Origin: Phymatolithon calcareum
Lineage: Eukaryota; Rhodophyta; Florideophyceae; Hapalidiales
Assembly (NCBI GenBank): GCA_977006965.1
Contig: OZ345367.1
Coordinates: 1,178,001 to 1,242,000, forward strand
Direction of reading: 5' to 3'
Length of the DNA stretch: 64,000 nt
Shown here: positions 1 through 9,793 of the stretch, in pieces
How positions within the stretch are numbered: the stretch's first letter is position 1
Layout of the letters: each line of letters opens with the position of its first letter
Notes under the pieces: generated by a model
The model's database searches: none
The model's input: only the letters and a program-made list of their open reading frames with translations
What the model was told of the DNA's origin: nothing
Translations under genes and position numbers: made by a program

Positions 1-360
1 TTATATGCGATTAATCGCATATCAAGCAAAGAAAACTTCACAGCTCGCAAAATATCGCCGGTTTTCCTATTTTTTTCCTGTTGATAATCGAAGAGGGCTG
101 TCTGCCTTCTATACAGATGCCCTTCGCCTTCAGAAGACTCCTTTATTGCTCTATAGAACTAAAGACACTTTATCGAAAAGAAGGCGAGCTATGAGTAAAC
201 CAGTTATATGCGATATTTCGCATGTAACTTTGTAATCATAGCTGATATTTTTATGATGCTCGAGACTTCAACAGGATTTTCAACAAGGACAAAAAGTTTA
301 AAAAAGCACAATGTTGCTATCAAAAATGTACATTTTCCTTATATGCGAAAAATCGCATGC
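1..360. repeat. three dispersed TATGCGA-n-TCGCATA hairpin repeats
   Basis: Three short inverted repeats of the form TTATATGCGA-(3 to 5 nt)-TCGCAT lie at 1-23, 204-227 and 339-360. Each forms an 8 to 10-bp stem, and the three are in otherwise AT-rich DNA. No coding frame here looks like protein. They may be binding sites for a dimeric protein or short hairpins; no function can be assigned from sequence. Confidence 0.6.
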
Positions 361-1061
361 CCCATGCACGTGGGTTACTGTAATGCGTGGCAGATTGAAA
401 CTGTAGGGTTCAAAAAAATAACCGATATTTATTGATCAGAGAAATACAGAGCGACATGAAAGGGTCAGTGACGAATTGGAGTAAATCTGAAGATTTATTT
501 CATTTCGTCACCGAACCCCTGCGTTATCTTCCGTCGTGGGGGCATTGGGCACCTCAATAAAGCGAAAATAAATAAGACGAAATCTGACTCTGCGCTCTTT
601 AGGACTGCAAAAGTGAAGCCTTTAATTGCAGCATGAGTGGAGAGAGATGAGTTCAGGTCTGGATTTCGATGGTAAAAGGTCAATCCGTTTTGGAGAACTT
701 TGGGGATGTTTCCTATGGAAAGAGACGTTTCTGCAATGACGGTGAGTGGCTTTATTGTTCGGAAGAACTGGAAAACGTATAAAAATTGAAAATCGCAGTT
801 GTTTCCGTTCTGTTTCGAGATTAGATCCCTTTGACGACCAGATACTGTAGATATGCCCGCTTCTGTCATTAAACTGCAAAGTGCACCAGACCCTTTTCTT
901 GTGCTGGTTCTTTTATAGTTTCCCCTGTCGCCCCTAGTCTGGTTGTGGAATGTTACCGCATAAATAGTATTACGTACATGCGCATTCTTCACACAGTGAT
1001 CCTTAGGCCAAAATAGACTAAACGTGAGCGCAAGAAGTTGACCGACGCCATCAGCAAGCTG
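361..1061. other. flank of LTR element, no confident gene
   Basis: This stretch lies upstream of the first LTR element. A minus-strand open frame of about 165 codons (495-992) exists. It would start at GTG, its first in-frame ATG is internal, and I recognise no domain in it. It could be an exon fragment or chance. Nothing else stands out. Confidence 0.3.
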
Positions 1062-1066
1062 ACGAG

Positions 1067-1652
1067 TGTAGTGGAGCGGGGTCCACGTTTTAATCGGTGA
1101 GGTAGCTTATGATATTCTTGGACACCTGTCCTATCTGGGTTTCAGCCGCCCTACAAATAGCATGGGGGCGGCCGTCGACAGTAAAGGGGACAAGCATGTT
1201 TGGCTTCAACTCTTGACTCCCTACGCTTAGCTGGGGGTTCCAAGATGCCGCCGTTTCGGGTTTGCTTCGCCCATCTCATCAAGGCGCGTATTGCGCATCC
1301 CCTTTACTCCTCTTTCTATTAGTTCCACCTCTCTTCATTTGTTCGTTTGTTCGTTTGCAAGCATGTTTGGCTTCGACTCTTGACTCCCTACGCATAGCTG
1401 GGAGTTCCAAGGTACCGCCGCTTCGGGTTTGCTTCGCCCATCTCATCTGCGCGCGTATCGTGCATCCCTTTCACTCCCCTCTTTCTATATGTTCTACTTC
1501 TCTTCTCTCTTCTTTTGTTTGTCTGTTTGATTGATTGTTTGTTTGTTCCAGATCCGTTATCCGGGGCTACACGCGCTCGCTCTGCCACACTGAGTTCTAC
1601 CGCGCAGCCCGTCCTGTTTACAGTCCAGGACTCCGGGGTTCATTCCACTACA
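1067..1652 (+). repeat. 5' LTR
   Basis: 586 bp with perfect TGTAG/CTACA ends. It contains an internal tandem duplication with a period of about 167 bp: the segment starting CAAGCATGTTTGGCTTC at 1191 recurs at 1358. It also carries short TTTG/TTCG-rich tracts. It differs from the 3' LTR by a few substitutions and one extra GATT. Confidence 0.93.
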
Positions 1653-1653
1653 G

Positions 1654-1666
1654 TGGTCTCCAGACC
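1654..1666 (+). other. tRNA primer binding site
   Basis: TGGTCTCCAGACC begins one base after the 5' LTR, the usual place for the tRNA-primed minus-strand start. TGG pairs with the CCA end of a tRNA. The primer tRNA species cannot be named from the window. Confidence 0.6.
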
Positions 1667-1739
1667 TAGAAGGCCCAACCGTCAGGATTTCTCAACGGTT
1701 GCCGGACTTCTGTCCGGAAGGAAACGGAGTTGAAATATA

Positions 1740-4317
1740 ATGGTTATTTCGAAAGAACCATCTCCGAGACCGCGCCGCACAGTCTCATCCACATCTTCTC
1801 GTCTACCGATAACGAGCGGATATCAAACTCGGGCCTGGCGTGCTGCTAGTTCAATTGCTGCACTCGCTTCGGCACCGACCCTAGCAGACCGGATAACTCC
1901 GGTAGGTGGACCACGCCGTCCTTTGGCCACGGAAAATATATCACAAGGGGCGAATGACCGGGCCTCAGCCTCGAACCATGCCGCAGAGTCTGGCCGTCCC
2001 ACTGTCGATAACCAAGATCGAGGCCACATTTCGGACCCTGATCAAGCCCCTCCAACGAATACAGGACCCACAATCGCTTCTCATGGTCAACCCCATAGGG
2101 TGCCATACGCCCCAGCTCCCTCGACCATGGCGTATGCCTCACGTGGCCAGCAGACACCATCGACATATCCCCCCGAGATTCATATCCCTGCAACGCACCG
2201 GGCCGAGATGAACTCTAAGCCTGATCACTCGATGTACACCTTACAACCTACAGTACCCGTGGATTGTCCTACACTTGGGACGAGTCAACCATTTGGTTCC
2301 GGTTCTGGGGGCCCCTCTGTCTTTCAATGGCCGGAACAACCGGATCAGCTGTACGCCAATCTCATTGCGGCCGAGGTTCAACGTTTCACACAAGGTCTGG
2401 AAGACAGGGTCCGCACAAGTACCATGCATCAGATGCGACAGGAGCTAAATGCTCAAACCTCTCGTCTTGATGCCGACATTACCGCCATCCGGTCTCATCA
2501 GCCGTCGAAGCACTTCAGTACGTTTCCCTGTTGAAGAGGCTGGAACCCTACCGTTCCTGGACGCTGGTCGCCGTCCGAAAGCGCCGCTGTTCGAGAGGAG
2601 AAAGTCGGCTTCCAGATCACGAAAGGGGTCGAAAGCGGAACACGGCCCTGCCAGTCCACCGTCGGACGGTGATGTTTCGAGCACTTCCTCCTGGAGCCAA
2701 CTGAGTTCGGACTCGAATCATGGCCGACGGAGTCGCCGGGCGTCCAAGCACCAACGTGCAAGAGCTCGGCGCCGCAGAGAGCGGTACAGGGCCGATGCCC
2801 TCGACTCCGCCGGATCCAGTTCGGATCTGGAAGAGATCGAACGCCAGCGCAGCCCTTGGAAAGGGCCGAGGAAGAGAGGCGTTCGAGAGATTGTCCCTAG
2901 TGATGACAGGTTCGCAGAGCTCCTGTCGTACAGGCGGTACCGGTTCAATGACCTAAACCCATCGGTGGGTAAGGACGTGACCCGTAACGTCGGTGTTAAC
3001 ACCCGCCGCCTGGATTCGACAATGTCGAAATACGTTTTCGACGGCAAGAATCCGATAGCAATCATCCAGTTCCTTTCGGTCTTCAAGCGGAAGTGCGACA
3101 CCAATGGCATCGCGGAAGGCGCAGGCCTCCTTATTTGTCCTAACTTTCTTGACGGGACTGCAAAAGAGGCTTTCGATGCGAACGGTGAAGACGGTGTGGC
3201 CCAGCTTGGCGGATTCGACAATTGGCCTGCGGCAGTCAACTGGTTCTTGCGAACGTACGCCAAGGATGAGTATCTGGAGGATGCCATGACCGCTCTCGAT
3301 CGCATCGTTCAAGAGCCGGGAAAAGACGAGCAAAAGTTTGCGGACCACATAGCGGCTAAATCACGCGTAATCCCTGGAGTGTACAACCAGAAGGAGCTCA
3401 TCACGCGGTTCATGCAAGGGCTTCGCCCTAATGTGCGAAACATGGCGTTCACATTGCACTGGAGAGAACGCTTTTGCCGAGTTTGTCGAAATGGCTGTTC
3501 ATGTCGGCAAGGCGCATCGAGCACTGCCGGGTATCCCAACAAAGGAAAACCCGAGGAGGGGATCCGCTGTGCACTTGTGGACGAAGCATATGACCCTCGC
3601 CAAGAAGGCAGACGTGCACGTGCTGGGTATGGAAATCCCCTTCTACTCGAGCGCGGCCACGCTCCTCCAACGCGCACGCCATCAATTTCAGCTGCAACGG
3701 AGGCCTCTCACACTCCTGAGGTCTCTTCAGGATATGAGTCCCCCGCATCATATGTCCAACCGGTACCTCAGGTGTTGCCCCCTCAGTATGTACCATGGCC
3801 GCCTGCAGCGCTAGATCCCATCAGCTACATCGTCCCACCTGGGCCGGTAATCAATACAGCACCTCGAGCGGCCCAATACCCAACGCCGTCCTCGGACACC
3901 AAGTCCTCGTCGAAGCGCTCCATCAGCATACGACCCCGCTGGTTGGGTGGCATTTCGAGACCGGTCCGGCGATATTTTCTTCTTTGCTTCTTGTGGGGAC
4001 ACCGAAAACCGAATTGCCCCCACTCCGCTCGCAGTACGCAGGACCCAAATTGGGTATCTTGGGTCAACGAAAATTACAATGCCTTGACCATGGACCAACA
4101 AATTTGGCTGCAACCCTATGGCCAGACGCCACCGCGGCCAGGGAAACACGAGCAATCAGTGAGTGGTCAATTTCATCGCCAGACCCCGCATGTACCAGCC
4201 GACCTGGATGACGTGCAGGCACCGAAGCCTTCGCAAACGGCCCAAATCATATCCGTTCCCGTACCTCAGGTCATGAAGCGCCCGGCGAAAAACTGCGCTG
4301 GGGGACAGTGCAAATAA
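1740..4317 (+). pseudogene. gag polyprotein, frameshifted
   Basis: Gag-type coding sequence starts at an ATG 87 bp after the LTR. The first frame (1740-2534) is Pro/Ser/Thr-rich. The reading then moves to a second frame from about 2520, with an Arg/Ser-rich basic stretch and a capsid-like region around 3020-3450. That region includes FDGKNPIAIIQFLSVFKRKC and a downstream FMQGLRPNVRNMAF. Near 3455 the capsid reading moves again, to the frame with AEFVEMAVHVGKAH. A Pro-rich linker follows, then a zinc-knuckle remnant (CFLWGHRKPNCPH) near 3985-4020 that lacks the second cysteine. At least two frameshifts make a functional Gag from this copy unlikely. A programmed shift is possible but does not explain both. 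Confidence 0.75.
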
Positions 4318-4472
4318 TTTACGGCACTGGGCCCCCGAAACCTCGCACGCCGATTCCACCTGACAAGCGTCCACGTTTAAAATCAGAATGGCGCAAGCCG
4401 CTTGGAGAAGTGCCGATCCTGGGGGATCAGAAAAAGCGACCATAGTGGTTACCGTCGACCATTTCTTCCACC

Positions 4473-4757
4473 GTGTATCGGTCTGGTCCAAACACCGTCT
4501 TCCATCTCTCCTCCTTCAATTACAAAAATTTTGCAACCATTGGGGCGACGAAGGACAACGCGAGCCCGGTCATGTCTGTTCGAGACACCGGCGCCGGTCA
4601 AAACCTAATCAAGACAAGCTTGTTGCAGGCGGAAGATCTCGCACGGATTGACAATAGTCAAGAAATCGCACGACTTTCGAGCGCATCAAACCGCCCTCTT
4701 GAGACGCTTGGAGTCGTGAACCTAACCGTCGTTGTCGGTACACAATCTTCCCGGTGA
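4473..4757 (+). pseudogene. retroviral-type aspartic protease fragment
   Basis: The frame contains DTGAGQNLIKTSLL, matching the D-T/S-G-A active site and following helix of retroelement proteases. It is preceded by a beta-hairpin-like stretch (NYKNFATIGATKDNASPVMS). It lies just downstream of gag in the expected gag-pol order and stops at about 4757, where reverse transcriptase should follow. Confidence 0.6.
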
Positions 4758-4789
4758 TGATTTCTTATTGTGCGAAAGATGGGAACAGA

Positions 4790-5146
4790 CGCCATACAGG
4801 GCTGCCAGCTCTCCGCGGACTGAAATTCGGTGAGCATGTTTTTGTCAGCCGTGAGCTTCCAAAGAACGTTGGCAACGGCTGCATCAAACGTAGGCACAAA
4901 CTCCAATCGCGAGCGGAGGGCTCATATGAGGTATTGAAGGAAATGTCCCGCGCCGTCGAGATCATTCGTGATGGATTCGTTGAAGTCGTATCGTTAGACC
5001 GCATCGCGGTCGCTCCACTTGTGCTTCGTCCTGTAGGCTCGGGCTCAGAAGACCTTGCCGAATCTGGTAGTGACAGTTCAGGTGCACCGCTTCGGGCAGT
5101 CTCAGTATCGCGAAAGGCCGCCGTGGCTTCTTCTGCGGACCATTAG
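4790..5146 (+). pseudogene. integrase C-terminal domain fragment
   Basis: The frame encodes FGEHVFVSRELPKNV, then KLQSRAEGSYEVLKEM, then GFVEVVSLDRIAVAP. This is the pattern of the SH3-like C-terminal domain of Ty3/gypsy integrases: a K-L-x(4)-G-x-Y-x-V box followed by a V-S-x-D-R-[IV]-x-P strand. The zinc-binding and DDE parts are missing, so the pol interior was deleted between the protease fragment and this point. Confidence 0.65.
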
Positions 5147-5796
5147 GACGCCACGGACGACGTCGATGAGGAAAACCCACCGCGGGTGCATACCAGAGCT
5201 GCTTCCAAGTCTCTTGCCGAGCGGGAACTCGACAGTCCGATCCCTCCCGTATCGCCCACCTCATCAGAAACAGACGTCGTATGGCGATCAAAAGCTGTCG
5301 GAGCTATGCCGATTCAACGAGCACCACCCGAATCCATCCCGCGACGAACTTGAGTGCATTGGCTGCTACGGACCTATCTCCGGGCTCCGACACACGCCCA
5401 GGCCCCGATCACCCCTTTGTCGACCCTCCGCGCACACGCCGAACCAGCCGTTGGTCTTGAGGAGCTGGCGTTCGGTCTTTTCATGTCTACGAGAAATATG
5501 GGAGAAGTCACGGGCTTGGAAACGAGCCATGAAAATTTCCCATTGGGATGGGGAGCGACACGGATAGGGCATCCAGGGGTATATCATATCCCATAAGGAT
5601 GTCGATGGGTTCATAATGTGGTACGCTCTGCAGATCAGCATGGCGGTACACAGGCTGGTTCCACCCAGGAAGGGAGAAATGCCGGAACGTTTCTGAAGGA
5701 AGAATGCAGGTTATTTCAATTTGGGATTTCTAGAGGCTATACAGAATGGGACATCGGGAACCATTCCTTTTACTCTCATGATTTCTAAGACATACG

Positions 5797-6795
5797 CGGC
5801 ACCAATACTTCTCGGCTCAGCGCGTTGAGGCTCATGCGCAACGGCCACGTCCACTCCCAGAAGTGGACATACACGATAACCGCGCGGCATACGTGCACGT
5901 GCCATTCCTCCGTTCTCACAACCCATACGGGTATATCGCCGCCCGTTTACGCTGCCAGCACCTTCGGGCAATATTTCGCCACGCCCTCGCGATGCCATCC
6001 GGTTTCCTGCTACCATCGCGACCGCACTGCGGCATTGCCCAAACCCAGGTACACGTCCATTGCCGATCAGCCGGCCGGGGACACATGCGAGGTCGCAAAG
6101 GAGATCGCCTGCCGCTAGCACACGGCTACTCGCCATGTACGCACCATTTCGCCCAGGACGGTATTAAGTGCCCAAACCGTACGCGGTATGCATGCTCACG
6201 CTTGCGTGAATGACTGTCCTGCCGGCGGTCACGATACTCCGCCGTGTGTGCCTCGTCGTTACCGGTCTCCCTTTCAGCAAAAATTAGCGGAGGCCCAACA
6301 AGAAAGTCGCTGTGCAGCGCCGGCGGGCGCTCCTGGGGATCAAAATGCCCTCGGCGAAGGATACCGTCCAACCGGTGCATGGCATTCACCTCGTCATCGC
6401 TCAGTGCCTTCGCGATTTCGGAAGGAAGCCCGCGCGGGACCAATACTCCCCGGCTCAGCGCGTTGAGGCGCATGCGCAACGGCCTCTTCCACTCCCAGCC
6501 ACGGCCCCGGACACTCACCGCTCGGGATACGCGCGCGTGCCATTCCTCCGTCCGTACAACCCGCACGGGTATTTCGCCGCCCATGTTCGCTGCTAACACC
6601 TTCGGACAATACGGCGCGACGCCCTCGCGATGCCATCCGGTTTCTGGCCACCATCGCGACCGCCCGGAGGCGCTGCCCGAGCCTTGGTATACATGCATTG
6701 TCGTCTTGCGGGCCGGGGATACATGTGCGGTCGCAAGGGAGATCGCCTGCCGTTAGCATATGACAACCCGCCATGCACACATCACGTCGCCAGAA
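5797..6795. repeat. two imperfect ~360-bp repeats inside the LTR element
   Basis: A GC-rich unit at about 5797-6158 recurs at about 6441-6795 in the same orientation, 641 bp away. Shared blocks include CTCGCGATGCCATCCGGTTT and GCCATTCCTCCGT. The copies have diverged by clearly more than the LTRs, so the duplication predates this insertion. The region occupies the space between the integrase remnant and the 3' LTR. Confidence 0.8.
6126..6698 (-). other. antisense open frame in LTR element, unknown
   Basis: A 190-codon ATG-initiated frame runs against the direction of the element. It begins within the second repeat copy and continues into the spacer between the copies. Its downstream half (GLPSEIAKALSDDEVNAMHR and onward) has an ordinary globular composition, but I recognise no family. 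In the other repeat copy the equivalent frame is interrupted. It could be a captured host fragment, an accessory antisense gene, or chance in GC-rich DNA. Confidence 0.25.
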
Positions 6796-6918
6796 ATCAT
6801 TGCGTAAACTTACCGGAGGGAGTCGCGCGCTTGCGGAGCGCAGATGATTTTTTCGGAAACACAGTCGGTTGGGAACCGCAAGCGTGCTGTGGGTGTCTTG
6901 CGGGTCGCTGCGATTTTG

Positions 6919-6928
6919 GGGAGGGGGC
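6919..6928 (+). other. polypurine tract
   Basis: GGGGAGGGGG lies two bases upstream of the 3' LTR, where plus-strand priming occurs in LTR elements. Confidence 0.6.
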
Positions 6929-6930
6929 CG

Positions 6931-7512
6931 TGTAGTGGAGCGGGGTCCACGTTTTAATCGGTGAGGTAGCTTATGATATTCTTGGACACCTGTCCTATCT
7001 GGGTTCCAGCCGCCCTACAAATAGCATGGGGGCGGCCGTCGACAGTAAAGGGGACAAGCATGTTTGGCTTCAACTCTTGACTCCCTACGCTTAGCTGGGG
7101 GTTCCAAGATGCCGCCGTTTCGGGTTTGCTTCGCCCATCTCATCAAGGCGCGTATTGCGCATCCCCTTTACTCCTCTTTCTATTAGTTCCACCTCTCTTC
7201 ATTTGTTCGTTTGTTCGTTTGCAAGCATGTTTGGCTTCGACTCTTGACTCCCTACGCATAGCTGGGAGTTCCAAGGTACCGCCGCTTCGGGTTTGCTTCG
7301 CCCATCTCATCTGCGCGCGTATCGCGCATCCCTTTCACTCCCCTCTTTCTATATGTTCTACTTCTCTTCTCTCTTCTTTTGTTTGTCTGTTTGATTGTTT
7401 GTTTGTTCCAGATCCGTTATCCGGGGCTACACGCGCTCGCTCTGCCACACTGAGTTCTACCGCGCAGCCCGTCCTGTTTACAGTCCAGGACTCCGGGGTT
7501 AATTCCACTACA
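6931..7512 (+). repeat. 3' LTR
   Basis: 582 bp, nearly identical to the 5' LTR. It differs by a few single-base changes (for example GCGCATCC here versus GTGCATCC in the left copy) and lacks one GATT unit. It is followed directly by the second ACGAG target copy. Confidence 0.93.
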
Positions 7513-7973
7513 ACGAGCGACTGGCCTAGGACAGCATCTCGACCCGAGCAGAAGAACTGACCGAAACCGGAGCTGAATGACCCCCGGAAGCGAGATCCAT
7601 GTCCTGAGTTGTCAATGGCGATCAGTCTCACCTTAAACGAGTTATTCCCTTTTTTGGATTTTCTCAGTAATCATAGGCGAAACCTTGTTATAATTTGTGC
7701 GAGATCCAAAGCTTTTGTTAATTGCCTCTTTCCTGTTCTTTCCCCCACGCCGGGGGTCCCAGGGACCAGTATCAAACCGTAAGCAAAAACTGTAGACTTG
7801 AGGAGAAATTATCATGGCACTCGCGCGAACTCAGGTCTCAACGGTACTGATATGCAGCCCTCTCGTCGTTAGCTGACAGTCCGAACCAAGATCATAACAA
7901 CACCTGTGTTTGGTGGTCATTTTACCAAATTCCCCTACTTTTTACTTCCGCTACAAGATATGACACTTGAATA

Positions 7974-8441
7974 CAGTCAAACCCCTCTAACTGAAAACCC
8001 TATAGCTGAAAACCCTGCAAAATTGCAAACGAGCAGCCTTTGCCGACCGAAAAAGTGCGGAAAAATATCCAAATTAAAGATGAGTTGCAAACTTGCAAAC
8101 TGCAAACCTGAAAAATTAGGCCCTTTATTTTTCGTTAAATTTTGAAGGTATTTTTCATATGAGGGGTTTATGACAGGTGGCTGATCGTGCGAAAAGAGGG
8201 CTAGAAAAGATAACTTTCTTATCTTTCTTTTCAAAATTCGATCATTTTTTGGACCGTAACTAGGGAAAAGGGGTTGAAATATATTCTCAGCCTTCGACTG
8301 AAGGACACGTGCCCACATTCTGTAAGTTGACTATAAAGCGTATGAATTTTGGTTGTATGACAGACCCCTCCGACTTGAAAACCCCTTCAACAGAAAATGT
8401 ACTACCTGTCCCGAAACTTTACAGTTAGAGGGGTTTGACTG
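7974..8441. mobile_element. pogo-type MITE
   Basis: Terminal inverted repeats CAGTCAAACCCCTCTAACTG (7974-7993) and its exact complement (8422-8441) bound a 468-bp AT-rich segment. TA precedes the left end; the right flank reads AA, so the TA duplication is only half preserved. CAGTC-starting ends and TA targets belong to the pogo branch of Tc1/mariner. There is no transposase inside. A degenerate subterminal copy of the TIR (CAGACCCCTCCGACTTG) lies at about 8360-8380. The short interval 7518-7973 between this and the LTR element shows nothing I can support. Confidence 0.82.
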
Positions 8442-9793
8442 AAGATGCAAAACTGCCTCCGCGCACCACTGCGCAAATTTCGGTATGATACAGGCAGGAA
8501 TGTTGAGGTCGCTGGTTTCAAGTACTGTGACAAGCAAGATTTGAATTACGTTCCGCGAAGGGCACACGGATGTCGCCGTGTAGTCGCGTGCCGCAAACTC
8601 GCGGGAAGCAATTACGCGAGTACCCAGAATGAATCCAGTCCAGGAGCATCTTAGAGGCCCTCTAGATGTTGAGTAACGTACACTATGTGTAGCTCAGATA
8701 TCCTGCAATAAACGAAGCGAAACGAAAAAGCTGCTGGCGCGACATTGAGATAGAAGTCAGTCTATCATTCTGATCCCCAAGTCTTGGAGCGCTACAAGAG
8801 CACTGATGACCGGATAGCGACGGCCGATATTCCGCATCGAGTATACTGAACAACCGCATTCGATGACGAAAGCTGGTAGAGGTCTCAGCTTGCGCCGGGC
8901 TCCCTGTTCCACCGACGCAAGTGTAGGAGATGTAGGATTGTGCTTCTTTGCAAATGTGTCAGCACCGGCAAGAAGCTGGACTCGCAGGAGTGGGTCCTTT
9001 GGCTAAATACGGCCGCGCTCGAAATGTGCGTTGAAGACAGCTGGGTTCTGCACACCGCAGCTTGTGGAGATTGCCCTTACATATGTCAGAGTAAGTTTTA
9101 CCAAGATCTAGCTGAGCAGCTTATGGACAGCAATTCGATACGGACATCAGTCGTTGAGTCTTGTCGAGGTCAGTGGCTGTTGGGCGATTCCCCGTTCTTT
9201 AAACATTTACCAGTGGTGTGGAAATTCATCTCTCGCGAGCCAGGAGAAAGCGGAATACTTCAGATAGCGGGCACGTAAACCAGCTGCAAAGTGTGCAAGA
9301 CGAATGAGGCACTGACTCTGGCATTCTGGAAATATGGGTACGTACTAACTTAAGTCTGATGTATACGAATGGACGACTCTCCCCGTCTCATCAGGGCACT
9401 GCATGAATGTGATGCGTTCGACGCAACTGAGAGCGAGCGAACTGTTATACTTCCCCGAATGAAACAACCCTCAATGGAGAATTCTTTCAGTGCTATGCAC
9501 GATGACATGGTGTGTACCGCGCTGCAGATATCCGGACAAAACGAGCAACTTATTGCAATTCATTGTAAGGGCATATCCCAAGAGCGGAAGTGGACGTCAC
9601 ACCCACCCTGCGGGCACATAAGGGGAACAATAGACCACACACGTCTACAAGAAACTCGCACACGACTCGATCGCAGTGCGTGCTTTTGCAAGATCTTGCT
9701 TTCTACAGCACTATTTCCGAATACTCCGCGCGGGCGTGACGTTGCGTCTTTGAAAAGATAGTTTTTACGCATTGGAGAAACAGATAGAGTTCC
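8442..9793. other. intergenic, no confident gene
   Basis: Open frames of 112 codons (8940-9278) and 130 codons (9369-9761) exist on the plus strand. Neither shows a recognisable domain or a clear splice partner. The right part is the presumed 3' region of the M13 peptidase gene. Confidence 0.3.

Larger units (their letters stand above)
1067..7512 (+). mobile_element. non-autonomous Ty3/gypsy-type LTR retrotransposon
   Basis: The element is bounded by two near-identical LTRs of 586 and 582 bp. They begin TGTAG and end CTACA, and are flanked by the 5-bp target duplication ACGAG (1062-1066 and 7513-7517). A TGG-starting primer binding site follows the left LTR and a G-rich purine tract precedes the right one. 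The interior holds a frameshifted gag, an aspartic-protease fragment and the C-terminal part of integrase. The reverse transcriptase, RNase H and integrase core that belong between them are absent. Beyond these lies a GC-rich duplicated region of unknown coding value. Only about three or four substitutions plus one 4-bp indel separate the LTRs, so insertion was recent even though the pol genes are missing. I infer mobilisation by enzymes from a complete relative. Confidence 0.92.
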
